From: SAR324 cluster bacterium
Lineage (GTDB): Bacteria; SAR324; NAC60-12
Reading direction: 5' to 3'
Length of the DNA stretch: 64,000 bases
Assembly (NCBI GenBank): GCA_028281495.1
Contig: JANQJU010000029.1
Span: 434,001 to 498,000 of the forward strand
In this document: one piece after another, positions 1 to 8,028 of the stretch
Layout of the letters: every line of letters begins with the position of its first letter
How positions within the stretch are numbered: position 1 is the stretch's first letter
Translations under genes and position numbers: made by a program
Notes under the pieces: model-generated
Databases searched by the model: none
What the model was told of the DNA's origin: nothing
Seen by the model: the letters and a program-made list of their open reading frames with translations, nothing else

Positions 1-143
1 GAATTGCGATCATCCAGCGCTACAATTTCCATAGAAAAATGTTCCTGCAATCCATGGACGACTTTGGCACACAAAAAACTTTCAGCCTCTTGAACGGGTG
101 GATAGAAGAAACTGATCACAATTAAGTAGGGCGGTCCGAGCAT
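1..143 (-). CDS. Glycosyltransferase, N-terminal fragment (partial)
   Basis: An open frame starts at an ATG (complement of 141-143) and runs off the left edge of the window. About 47 residues are visible, beginning MLGPPYLIVISFFYPPVQEA. A short hydrophobic beta strand followed by a Pro-Pro turn and a helix is how many GT-B glycosyltransferases of family 4 begin. The upstream epimerase gene ends at 155, only 11 bases away, so the two are probably cotranscribed. A purine-rich AAAGAGG lies just before the ATG, with rather tight spacing. The family assignment rests only on the N-terminus and the glycan-locus context. Confidence 0.55.
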   Translation of the reverse strand, partial: MLGPPYLIVISFFYPPVQEAESFLCAKVVHGLQEHFSMEIVALDDRN

Positions 144-154
144 AGCCTCTTTTT

Positions 155-1162
155 TCAATCATTCGGTAAACATTTCAACCATTCCCAGGTTTGTTGAAGT
201 CCTAATTCAAAATCAATTTTTGGAGTGTAGCCCAATAAATCTTTGGCTTTCGTGATATCTGCACACCGGTGGCGGACATGATCCCATTGACGCGGTGGCT
301 TCCACTCGATGCCAGAAGTATTGTTTGTGACTCTATTCACAGACTCTGCCAAATGTCGAATCGTTACCGAACGCCCCGATCCGATATTGAAGGCTTGCCC
401 TGAGGCTTCTGGTTTTAAGCCCGCCAACAGCGTTCCCTGAACCGTATTAAGCACGTAGTTGAAATCGCGTGTTTCTTCCCCGTCTCCCGTGATGGGTAGG
501 GGATTGTTTTGTCGTGCCCTGTCTAAAAAGTTGGGAATCACGTTACGATATTTCCCCGGCCATTCCCCAGGGCCGAATGAATTGAAATAACGGAGAATTG
601 CAGTCGGCAAACCATACATTTCGTGAAAATACTGCACATATTGCTCTCCTGCCAATTTGCTTATGGCATAAGGGGTTCCGGGATCAAAACTGTGATCTTC
701 TGAAACGGCTCCAGAGCAATTGCCATAAACGCAAGACGACGAAGCATAGACAACCCGCCCCGACTTCGATTCTTGGCTTTTTTGTAGGATGTGTAATGTC
801 CCAATGCCGTTGATCATTAGGTCCTTCCGAGGGTGCTCTACTGAGTTCTGATTTGCAAAGCTTGCGGCAAGATGAAACACCACGTCATAGGGAGTCTCGA
901 ACGCCTTGTTAAGGCATTCATCGAATACAATATCTTCTCGAAATATCTGCAATCGGTCATGTTTGGGGTAGTTCAGCAGATTGCCTGATGCCAAGTTATC
1001 CACCACCACCACTTCATTGTGTTCCAACAGAATTCGAACCAACCAATGGCCAATGGCCCCGGCTCCTCCAGTCACTAGAAAGCGTTTGCCTTGGAACAGT
1101 GAGGCGAGTTCATCAAAAACCAATTTTTCTTTGGTGGAAAGAGAATGCATGCTTCCTTTCAT
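155..1162 (-). CDS. NAD-dependent sugar epimerase/dehydratase (extended SDR)
   Basis: This is a 335-residue extended short-chain dehydrogenase of the UDP-glucose 4-epimerase/dTDP-glucose dehydratase type, acting on a nucleotide sugar in the cytoplasm. The NAD-binding motif TGGAGAIG is at residues 31-38. The catalytic Tyr165-x3-Lys169 (PYAISK) follows a Ser-rich strand at 140-147. The frame is open to a TTG at 1252, but that would overlap the upstream gene by about 90 bases. The ATG at 1162 gives a four-base ATGA overlap with the stop of the 2OG oxygenase gene, typical of translational coupling. The precise substrate cannot be read from the sequence. Confidence 0.88.
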   Translation of the reverse strand: MKGSMHSLSTKEKLVFDELASLFQGKRFLVTGGAGAIGHWLVRILLEHNEVVVVDNLASGNLLNYPKHDRLQIFREDIVFDECLNKAFETPYDVVFHLAASFANQNSVEHPRKDLMINGIGTLHILQKSQESKSGRVVYASSSCVYGNCSGAVSEDHSFDPGTPYAISKLAGEQYVQYFHEMYGLPTAILRYFNSFGPGEWPGKYRNVIPNFLDRARQNNPLPITGDGEETRDFNYVLNTVQGTLLAGLKPEASGQAFNIGSGRSVTIRHLAESVNRVTNNTSGIEWKPPRQWDHVRHRCADITKAKDLLGYTPKIDFELGLQQTWEWLKCLPND

Positions 1163-1968
1163 TTTTTGTACATGTGCCAAATCGGCCGAATTCCCTTTCG
1201 AAACAACACGCGTAAACTGTTTCGTAAACGGGAGTCGCCTTGGAGTACCCAATCACGCCATCGTTGTTCAGGACGCCCTCGAAACGAAGTCACATGAAAA
1301 TAATCCCGTGATTCAGGAGGCACTGGAGAAAAATAATAGTTCGAAACACAACACCGATTATTGTCTGTAGTCACGGGACTCACTGAATGGTACGAACGCT
1401 GAGACGTGTTCATCACCACCAACCGATTACTTCGACTCGTGATTGTTCGTGGAGGACTCTGCGGGCCTTCATCCCACAACTCTAGATTCCCCCCATATTC
1501 CAACTGCCAATCCGGAGACACATAGTAAAGAAGATTCAATACTCGATAATTGTTACGATCCTTATCGTGTGAGTTATCCAAATGGGGATTCAGAAATTGT
1601 CCTTTTCCCATCAGGCTGATGCCCCCTGCATACAAATGTTCATCTGGAATCAAATGAGGCATGCCGGTGATATTCCCCACTAGCTGCACCACTGCCGGGT
1701 GTTGAAAGGCAAATACGATTTCTTCCAAAAGCGGATTGTACCGATTCATCTGGGCCGCTACATATTTGTTTTCCCGCAGGCTTTTCCGCAATACCATCTG
1801 CTCCTTTGCAGGAAACGCTTCATAGATTTCTTTTACGAGATCCGCTGGCAATAGCTCATCTACCACGAAGCTACGAATCGGATATACCGAATCGAATTGC
1901 TCTCTCAGAGAGGACGATTCATTCTTCAGGCGTTGGATAATCAGTTCTGCAAGTTTTTGACGATTCAT
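1159..1968 (-). CDS. 2-oxoglutarate/Fe(II)-dependent oxygenase
   Basis: The 269-residue protein shows the iron-binding facial triad of the 2OG-Fe(II) oxygenase superfamily: His129-x-Asp131 in NPHLD and the distal His194 in YHSVSP. Arg205 (NNRCCVSNYYF) fits the 2-oxoglutarate carboxylate ligand. Related proteins are common in polysaccharide and natural-product loci, where they hydroxylate a sugar or acyl substituent; that role is inferred here. The gene sits one base downstream of the methyltransferase stop and overlaps the epimerase start by four bases, so it belongs to a tight operon. The ATG start has only a weak Shine-Dalgarno sequence, consistent with coupling. Confidence 0.8.
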   Translation of the reverse strand: MNRQKLAELIIQRLKNESSSLREQFDSVYPIRSFVVDELLPADLVKEIYEAFPAKEQMVLRKSLRENKYVAAQMNRYNPLLEEIVFAFQHPAVVQLVGNITGMPHLIPDEHLYAGGISLMGKGQFLNPHLDNSHDKDRNNYRVLNLLYYVSPDWQLEYGGNLELWDEGPQSPPRTITSRSNRLVVMNTSQRSYHSVSPVTTDNNRCCVSNYYFSPVPPESRDYFHVTSFRGRPEQRWRDWVLQGDSRLRNSLRVLFRKGIRPIWHMYKK

Positions 1969-1969
1969 T

Positions 1970-2785
1970 TTAAGAATTTTTTGAAAAAACCGTATAAATA
2001 TTATTGGAGATGTACCTATTGATTACAGGGAACTTGGATAGAAACCGAATGGCGTGCTCAATGAGTTCTGAAGGAAACAACTCAAGCAGAACTTTAGGAA
2101 ATCGATTTAACAAGAATGTTCCCCCCAGATAGCCCGATTCAATGATGCTACAGTTCTTCGGTGTAATCATGTCAATTTCTTCAATTTTAAACAGAAACAA
2201 ATGATCTTCACCATCCGGTCCAAATTGAGTTTCTTCGAATTTTTTTCTTAACTCTTTTTCAGACAATTCAGAAAAACTCGGAAGATTCGAGCGAAGTGAA
2301 GCTCCATTGGGAGTGGTTATTAACAACAGCCCGCCAGGTCGAACAAATGTAAGTATTTGCTGCAGGATGTCTTCCGGATAAGCACAATGCTCAATCAGTT
2401 CGCCAGCGATGGCTACGTCCAAACTTTCCTTGGCAATGTCTAGGTCTTCAATATTGGAAACAATCCAACTGACTTTTCCTTTTTCGTATTTTTCTTTTGA
2501 GTAAGATATAAACATTTCATTTATATCAATCAACAATACTTCGTAACCGAGTTCTGACAACAATAGCCCTGCGTTCCCTTGAGCCGCAGCAAAATCTCCA
2601 ATTTTTACATTTTGAGAATTTTTCAAGCGTGAGCTGACGATTTGAATGATCACATTCAGTCGATCATAGTAATTCAGCCTCGCATTACTGTACCTGTCAG
2701 GGTTATCGACCTCTTGCTTATCAAACGACAGAATTTTTTGGTATTTTGGATCTAGAACCTTTTCTAAATCATAGGCATTTTTCAT
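1970..2785 (-). CDS. Class I SAM-dependent methyltransferase
   Basis: This 271-residue protein has a Rossmann-type SAM fold. Motif I is the variant KIGDFAAAQGNAG (about residues 61-73), an acidic residue closes strand 2 (LLIDIN, 85-90), and GELIEHC precedes a canonical RPGGLLLITTPNG strand. The frame is open to a TTG at 2827, which would overlap the GT9 gene. The ATG at 2785 is preceded by AGAAGG with about 8 bases spacing and is preferred. It probably methylates a sugar or glycan intermediate, because it is flanked by a glycosyltransferase and an oxygenase. The acceptor is unknown. Confidence 0.82.
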   Translation of the reverse strand: MKNAYDLEKVLDPKYQKILSFDKQEVDNPDRYSNARLNYYDRLNVIIQIVSSRLKNSQNVKIGDFAAAQGNAGLLLSELGYEVLLIDINEMFISYSKEKYEKGKVSWIVSNIEDLDIAKESLDVAIAGELIEHCAYPEDILQQILTFVRPGGLLLITTPNGASLRSNLPSFSELSEKELRKKFEETQFGPDGEDHLFLFKIEEIDMITPKNCSIIESGYLGGTFLLNRFPKVLLELFPSELIEHAIRFLSKFPVINRYISNNIYTVFSKNS

Positions 2786-2816
2786 GATTCTTACCTTCTG
2801 GGGGTCTGGACAGCAT

Positions 2817-4007
2817 TCAGTCGACAACGATTTGCTTCAGTTCTGAATGCATGACTTGCACCACATCCTCGACCGTAATGCTATCCATACAATTTCGATC
2901 CGATAGTAAACAGACATCGCTGTTGCAAGGGCGACATGGAAAGTCTTCTTTGATTACAATTTTTGATTTTTTTGAGAGAGGTCCACTGAAATCTGGGTTC
3001 ACCGGTCCATACAACACAACGGAAGGCTTCTGCAAAGCTGCTGCAATATGCGCCGACCCGCTATCCAAGCACAGTAGTATATGACATCGATCCAACACAG
3101 CCATAAATTCTCGAAGCGATCCCATGAATTCGATGGGCTCGTGAATTACTTTGGACGTGGATTGCTTTGGACACCAATGCTTCTGAATCGCGCGAACGAA
3201 CGGCAGCTCTGTTGGAGTAGTGAATAAAATGAATTGTACCGGAAATTGCTCAGCAACAGACTCCATGACTTGTGCAAAACGTTCAGGAAACCAGCGTTTG
3301 ATCGCTCGACTGGCCCCAGGATGCACTCCAACCAATAAGCACTTGGAATCAATGTGATGCTGCTTTAACCAATCTCGACTCCATTGCTTTTCTTGTCGCG
3401 AAAGAGCTAGTTTTGGAAAGAGTCCGGTTGTCACGCAGCCTAAAAATCGAGCCACTTCTAGGTTGTCTTCATGGGCATGGATGGTAGCTGGATTCACAGG
3501 AACAATATCGGTGAGCATGCTCCCTCCCCCAGTCACGTTATAACTGACCCGACGTTGGGGACCGACCAAAAACATCAAAAAAATGCTCCTCAGATCACCT
3601 CGAAACTCAATCCCTAAATCCCATTGTTGGTGTCGGAGACGTCGTACTAGTTGCCAAGTCGTTTTCAGGTTCTTCCAACTATAATTGTAAGACAGCCAAG
3701 GACAGTCGAAGGTTAATAACTCATCCGCCAAATCCAGTCCTTGAAACATAGCCTTCGCGACTGGCGTTGAGATCACCGTAATTTGTGCTTGGGGATACCG
3801 ATTACGAAACGCCGCCAACGTGGAAATCGACAGCACCAGGTCTCCAATCAGTCCCGGCTCGAATATCAAAACATGGCGTGGTTGAATCTGAGAAATGGGG
3901 ACATCGTTCCTCAGCCGATCACGGACCTTCATTGGCCACAATAAGGCGGCCAATGTTCCGGCCACTATCCTTCCCACAATAAGCTTTTTCCGGTTCCAAG
4001 GACGCAT
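2817..4007 (-). CDS. Glycosyltransferase family 9 (heptosyltransferase-like)
   Basis: This 396-residue GT-B protein resembles ADP-heptose:LPS heptosyltransferases. GLIGD is at residues 52-56, followed by the helix of the first Rossmann domain. The second domain has VGVHPGASRAIKRW and the nucleotide-sugar site CLDSGSAHIAAALQKP. The C-terminus carries a Cys cluster (CRPCNSDVC), common in the family. A hydrophobic stretch at 9-25 may attach it to the inner membrane. A GTG at 4022 is possible, but the ATG at 4007 has GGAG upstream at good spacing. It is the first gene of the leftward operon and implies LPS core-like or capsule synthesis. Confidence 0.88.
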   Translation of the reverse strand: MRPWNRKKLIVGRIVAGTLAALLWPMKVRDRLRNDVPISQIQPRHVLIFEPGLIGDLVLSISTLAAFRNRYPQAQITVISTPVAKAMFQGLDLADELLTFDCPWLSYNYSWKNLKTTWQLVRRLRHQQWDLGIEFRGDLRSIFLMFLVGPQRRVSYNVTGGGSMLTDIVPVNPATIHAHEDNLEVARFLGCVTTGLFPKLALSRQEKQWSRDWLKQHHIDSKCLLVGVHPGASRAIKRWFPERFAQVMESVAEQFPVQFILFTTPTELPFVRAIQKHWCPKQSTSKVIHEPIEFMGSLREFMAVLDRCHILLCLDSGSAHIAAALQKPSVVLYGPVNPDFSGPLSKKSKIVIKEDFPCRPCNSDVCLLSDRNCMDSITVEDVVQVMHSELKQIVVD

Positions 4008-4168
4008 ACTCACTCGCTCCACAAAGGGTCAAATGTGGGCATTAAACTGTGGCATATCTGAAAAGTGGAGCTTTTCTGTTAAAAACTTTGATAGTCTCCT
4101 TTGTCCATTTTTTCTTTTCAGCCATCACTGGCAATTCCTCTCAATCATTCATTGAAGCGAAGCAACCC

Positions 4169-5155
4169 ATGAAACAAGTAACGATTGTGATGTATCACTA
4201 TGTCAGAGAATTGCGATACACGAAGTATCCTAAGATTAAAGGATTGTTGGCTAGTCAATTTCGCGAACAACTCCTCTACATGCAAAAGTATTACGAATTC
4301 GTGACGGTTGAAGACTGTATCCGAGCGGTCGAATCGGACGATACTTCATTCCCCAATAATGCCATTCTCTTAACTTTCGACGATGGTTATATCGATCACT
4401 ACACCACGGTGTTTCCTTTGCTCGATAAATTTGGCATCCAAGGATGTTTTTTTCCACCCGCGAAAACCATCCTTCACCATGAAGTGCTTGATGTGAACAA
4501 GATCCATTTCACTCTTGCCGCCGCTTCTTCTTTCGATGCCCTTCTTCAAGATGTCTTCGACTGTTTAAATCGTTTCCGAGCCGAATATGGATTGGAGAGC
4601 AACGATTACTATTTTGCTAAGTTGGCCGTTCCTGGTCGCTTGGACCCCAAGGAGGTTATTTTTGTCAAACGCCTGCTCCAATTAGGACTACCCGAAGCCC
4701 CTCGAAAAGCCATCGTGGATTATCTGTTCAAAAAATATGTTGCTGAAGATGAAGCGGTTTTTTCAAGAGAGCTTTACATGGATACCGATCAGATTCAGTG
4801 CATGATCCGCAACGGAATGTTTGTAGGTGGGCATGGTTATGATCATTGTTGGCTCAATAGCCTGTCCTCAGATAAACAAGAACAGGAAATCGATCAAACC
4901 TTGGAATTTCTGAAGGGAGTCGGTGCGCCAACTCAGGATTGGGTGATGTGTTATCCCTACGGAGCCTATGATCAACCGCTTATGGACACACTCAAAAAAA
5001 AGCAGTGCAGCCTAGCCATGACGACTCACATGGAAATTGCTTCATTGAATCCAGAGCAGTCCCTCACTTTAGCCCGTCTGGATACGAACTATCTTCCCAA
5101 AGTGGCTGATTCTAATATGGCACCATGGACTCAAAAAGCATTAAATCACGGCTGA
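4169..5155 (+). CDS. Polysaccharide deacetylase (NodB homology, CE4)
   Basis: This 328-residue carbohydrate esterase 4 protein shows the first NodB motif as LLTFDDGY (Asp-Asp at 71-72) and the second as GGHGYDH, supplying the metal-binding histidines. It also has the WVMCYPYGAYD strand. Such enzymes remove N- or O-acetyl groups from surface polysaccharides. No signal peptide is present when translation begins at the ATG at 4169; an upstream GTG at 4049 would add 40 residues including a hydrophobic stretch, but has no good ribosome site. It diverges from the GT9 operon, with 161 bases of shared upstream DNA. Confidence 0.85.
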   Translation: MKQVTIVMYHYVRELRYTKYPKIKGLLASQFREQLLYMQKYYEFVTVEDCIRAVESDDTSFPNNAILLTFDDGYIDHYTTVFPLLDKFGIQGCFFPPAKTILHHEVLDVNKIHFTLAAASSFDALLQDVFDCLNRFRAEYGLESNDYYFAKLAVPGRLDPKEVIFVKRLLQLGLPEAPRKAIVDYLFKKYVAEDEAVFSRELYMDTDQIQCMIRNGMFVGGHGYDHCWLNSLSSDKQEQEIDQTLEFLKGVGAPTQDWVMCYPYGAYDQPLMDTLKKKQCSLAMTTHMEIASLNPEQSLTLARLDTNYLPKVADSNMAPWTQKALNHG

Positions 5156-5181
5156 GGATTAAACCGAGGCTTTCATATAAC

Positions 5182-5269
5182 CCTATATGATAATTTATGA
5201 AAAATAAAAAAAGAAAAAATAGAGTTATATATATTCCTATATAGGAATTTAGGAAAAATAAAAAAAGAA
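5182..5269 (+). repeat. Imperfect direct repeat, two 34-bp copies
   Basis: The copies lie at 5182-5215 and 5236-5269 and match at 30 of 34 positions by eye. Each begins CCTATAT and ends in the A-rich tract AAAAATAAAAAAAGAA. The 54-base period leaves a 20-base spacer. This looks like a local duplication in AT-rich DNA. Confidence 0.7.
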
Positions 5270-5280
5270 GAGAAGTCTAT

Positions 5281-5496
5281 GTATGCTAATCCACAGTAGG
5301 GAAGCTATGGAAGAACCGTTTATATAGACGCAGATTTTCTTTAAATTAGGACAATTATTAAAGTTTTTATTGGAATGATCCAAAAACAGGGGATATTTTT
5401 AATTAAATAAAATATCTAGCATATCTTAATATCAACAGCTAACCTACTGAATTTATTAAAAGCTATATGTTAACTACTGTGGATTAACAAACATAC
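5281..5496. repeat. Inverted repeat bracketing a 216-bp AT-rich segment
   Basis: TAATCCACAGTAG at 5287-5299 is perfectly inverted at 5474-5486. Outside this core the pentamer GTATG is also inverted (5281-5285 and 5492-5496), with a small length difference between the arms. The enclosed DNA is non-coding. The layout resembles a decayed MITE, but no target-site duplication is evident. Confidence 0.5.
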
Positions 5497-5549
5497 GGTT
5501 GATCTCAATTTAGGGAAGCCTTTATTCATTCCTTTCAGAAGAGGTTTCT

Positions 5550-5915
5550 ATGAAAAAGCTACTAATTGCTACATTTTGTTTATTCCTTTCTATTCCTGCA
5601 ATGGCTGCCAGTTGGACAAATTGGTTCACGATTGATACGTTGGGTTATGACCTGTATCAAACAAATTCAACTCAAGCATTTTTCTATATTATTCCAACTG
5701 GCACTGTGGAAAACCCTGAGTCATGCACCTCAACTTCCAAATATGCTTTGGGAGCTACTAGCACCTCAACCACTACTCCAGCTGCATTAAACAACAAGGA
5801 AATATCAAAATTACCTACTTTGGCATATACAGCAGGTTGGCAAATTCGCCTTTACCTCAATGGTTGTGAATTCAACTTACCAAATGGTTATATGGTAGAA
5901 GTTAAAAAGCCTTAA
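5550..5915 (+). CDS. Small secreted protein of unknown function
   Basis: This 121-residue protein begins with a classical Sec signal peptide: a Lys-Lys start, a hydrophobic core at 4-15 and an Ala-Met-Ala cleavage motif ending near residue 19. The mature part of about 102 residues has two cysteines (59 and 106), which could form a disulfide in the periplasm or outside. It is rich in Thr, Ser and aromatic residues (a TSTSTTTPA stretch near 70-78). AGAGG precedes the ATG with six bases spacing. I recognise no family. It stands alone in AT-rich DNA and its codons are AT-biased, which hints at horizontal acquisition. Confidence 0.65.
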   Translation: MKKLLIATFCLFLSIPAMAASWTNWFTIDTLGYDLYQTNSTQAFFYIIPTGTVENPESCTSTSKYALGATSTSTTTPAALNNKEISKLPTLAYTAGWQIRLYLNGCEFNLPNGYMVEVKKP

Positions 5916-5987
5916 ATTCGATTTTGTTGAAGCGTGTCTTGCAATAAATCTAATGATAGTTTTACTGGTATTGATTTCTCCATAGCC

Positions 5988-6012
5988 CACACCTGCCGTC
6001 AAGGCAGGTGTG
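5988..6012. terminator. Perfect 10-bp hairpin between convergent genes
   Basis: CACACCTGCC (5988-5997) pairs perfectly with GGCAGGTGTG (6003-6012) around the loop GTCAA. It lies between the end of the secreted-protein gene and the stop of the minus-strand gene at 6019. There is no T-run on either strand, so it may be a bidirectional mRNA-end structure rather than a classical intrinsic terminator. Confidence 0.5.
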
Positions 6013-6018
6013 AATAAG

Positions 6019-7056
6019 TCATTGCGGCAATAGGGCGGGACGGTCTTGGTCAGAATCGGCTTTGAATAGCCGAACGGGAGGACCCGTTAGTGAGGATTTG
6101 TAGGCATAAGCCAAATCAACGTTTTTACGTACGAAAGGTTCGAAGTAATTGGGAACGATCAAGTTGTCTGCGCCGTGTCGACTCACGAACCCAGCTTGCT
6201 GAATCAAAGAAGCAGGTATGCCAAAAGAATAGAAGTCTAAGTACTCAGCTTTACTACATCTCAACAAGTCAAATACGAATTTACCCAAATATGGAAACGC
6301 TTCGTTAGGCCCAATGTAATCAACAAATCGTAAAACCGTTGAGTTTTCTAGCTGTATGGGCCTCACCACACAAAGTGCCTGCAAATCATTCTCTTTAGAA
6401 ACAGCATACACCTCATATTGATAAATGGGGTGTTTCAGATAACGGTTGATCAAGTAGCGATCCGATTTTAAGGGCAATTGGTGATCATACAATGCTTCCG
6501 TTTCCATTCGTTTCAAATCACCCTCAAGGACTCTCTCAACTGAGATCGAGAGAGAACAAGGTATCGCTGGCCGTTCGAAAGTAGCAGGAACCGAAGCAAC
6601 TTCAAAAGTATTGATATGGGGCGACAAAACAACATGATGGTCCATCATACCAAGCTCAAAACCTTGCCATCGATGGAAGTCGTATGTTCTTTCGTTCATT
6701 CCAACGGATCCCATAAACTCAGGCTTCCAGGCTTTCAATAAGTTTCTATAACATAGAAAGCCAATACCAATCCCACGATCTTCCGCAGCTTTCCACAAGG
6801 CCAAAAAAATTTGAGAATCGGGTAACTCGCTATCAAAATGGCTCATAGGCATGAATCCGTGAGCCCCGATAATCTCATCTTCTTGCTTTACGGTCATGCA
6901 GTAGTATGCATCGCGCCCCTTATGCTGCCAATCGAATACGGAGGACTCTATCGCGAATATATGCTCACTCGACATGTGGTCATTGATGAACTTCTGAAAC
7001 AACTTCAGGTCTTGATGTGCCAGCAATCCAATAGTGATCTTTTGATTTGATTTCAT
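6019..7056 (-). CDS. GNAT-like acyltransferase, putative
   Basis: This 345-residue protein has an N-terminal half that looks like a GNAT fold: a polar helix, then CMTVKQEDEIIGAHGFMPM as the central strand pair. An acetyl-CoA loop-like segment (AAEDRGIGIGFLCYRNLLKAW) follows. The C-terminal half may be a second, degenerate GNAT-like domain, with VYAVSKENDLQALCVVRPI. It is the last gene of the acyl-modification run. It could transfer the finished acyl group to an amino sugar, but that is inference from position. The ATG has only a weak ribosome site, and no transmembrane segment is seen. Confidence 0.6.
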   Translation of the reverse strand: MKSNQKITIGLLAHQDLKLFQKFINDHMSSEHIFAIESSVFDWQHKGRDAYYCMTVKQEDEIIGAHGFMPMSHFDSELPDSQIFLALWKAAEDRGIGIGFLCYRNLLKAWKPEFMGSVGMNERTYDFHRWQGFELGMMDHHVVLSPHINTFEVASVPATFERPAIPCSLSISVERVLEGDLKRMETEALYDHQLPLKSDRYLINRYLKHPIYQYEVYAVSKENDLQALCVVRPIQLENSTVLRFVDYIGPNEAFPYLGKFVFDLLRCSKAEYLDFYSFGIPASLIQQAGFVSRHGADNLIVPNYFEPFVRKNVDLAYAYKSSLTGPPVRLFKADSDQDRPALLPQ

Positions 7057-7104
7057 GTTTTATCCAATATTCAAAGAAGCCCTTAGCTGTCGAAGTAGCA
7101 ATGT

Positions 7105-7848
7105 TTACATTCCACCATCTACTCTTAAAACCTGCCCCGTCATGTAAGACGAAAGATGAGATGATAAAAATAAGACAGTATTGGCAATTTCTTCAGTGTT
7201 TCCAACACGTCCCATATTGAGTCGTTTTAGGGTCTCAGCCAATGCCTCGTCGGGAGTGCTTTCTTCCATCATGCCTGTTTGGGTGAGGCCGGGTGCAATG
7301 GCATTTGCACGGATGCCATAGTGAGCCAATTCTTCCGACATCACTTTCGTTGCGGCAATCATTGCAGCCTTACTGGCCGCATATGCCGTTCTGCCTGCGT
7401 TGCCTTCAATTGCGGCACTTGAAGAGATATTCACGATACTCCCACTTTTTTGACGCATCATGATTTTGACAATGTATTGAGTCAATTGCATCTGAGAAAA
7501 AAAATTCACATCAAAAACTTCTTTCATCTTATCGATTGGCGTCATTTGAAACAGAGCGGTGTGTATAATCCCCGCGTTGTTGACTAAGATATCTATAGGC
7601 TGCTTTGCTGACTTGATTTGCTTGAATCCTTCTTTGATCTGTTCAGCATCGGAAAGGTCGAAGTAGATGGGCGTGATCCTCACACCGGTTTGTTGTGCTA
7701 ATAAAGATAACGAATCGCTCGTGGTTTGATCCTCCTGGCGCATACAAGCCCAGACGCTAGCACCGTTTTTTGCAAACACTTCGACGATGGCCTTTCCGAT
7801 TCCTCGGTTGCACCCGGTCACGACTGCTGTTTTTCCTTCCAGTAACAT
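7105..7848 (-). CDS. FabG-like short-chain dehydrogenase/reductase
   Basis: This 247-residue classical SDR has TGCNRGIG at 11-18, NNAG at 90-93, catalytic Ser near 144, Tyr156 and Lys160, and a C-terminal YMTGQVLRVDGGM. Length and motifs match 3-oxoacyl-ACP reductases, which use NADPH to reduce beta-keto groups on carrier-bound acyl chains. The ATG has AGGGA at seven bases. It lies among LuxC, LuxE, an acyl carrier protein and a dehydratase, so a carrier-bound or aldehyde-derived substrate is likely. SDRs of this type also act on free ketones and sugars. A 180-base gap separates it from the radical SAM gene upstream. Confidence 0.87.
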   Translation of the reverse strand: MLLEGKTAVVTGCNRGIGKAIVEVFAKNGASVWACMRQEDQTTSDSLSLLAQQTGVRITPIYFDLSDAEQIKEGFKQIKSAKQPIDILVNNAGIIHTALFQMTPIDKMKEVFDVNFFSQMQLTQYIVKIMMRQKSGSIVNISSSAAIEGNAGRTAYAASKAAMIAATKVMSEELAHYGIRANAIAPGLTQTGMMEESTPDEALAETLKRLNMGRVGNTEEIANTVLFLSSHLSSYMTGQVLRVDGGM

Positions 7849-8028
7849 TGATTATTCCCTTTCTCGGTAGTTTTAGACCAGTAATCTTTCAGCTCTTTCC
7901 TAGTGATTTCGCTCAACGTAATACATTTCAATATTTGGTTTTAAGAAGCAATTTGAACGGATAATAACGTGATGCACTTAAGACAAATATGTTGAGGCGA
8001 GTGCGTGGGGTATACAATACTTCCAATC

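Larger units (their letters stand above)
5156..5549. other. AT-rich intergenic region with repeats
   Basis: This 394-base stretch has no convincing gene. It is much richer in A and T than its flanks. It holds a 34-bp imperfect direct repeat, a 13-bp inverted repeat about 200 bases apart, and an 8-bp AT-only hairpin (5392-5399 with 5409-5416). No transposase or integrase is encoded. The region probably includes the promoter of the secreted protein at 5550. Confidence 0.6.

Noticed and set aside
1163..1252. TTG start of the epimerase gene at 1252
   Set aside because: It would overlap the upstream oxygenase gene by about 90 bases, whereas the ATG at 1162 gives a typical ATGA coupling.
5392..5416. 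AT-only hairpin as a terminator
   Set aside because: The stem is purely A/T, lies far from any gene end and is not followed by a T-run.
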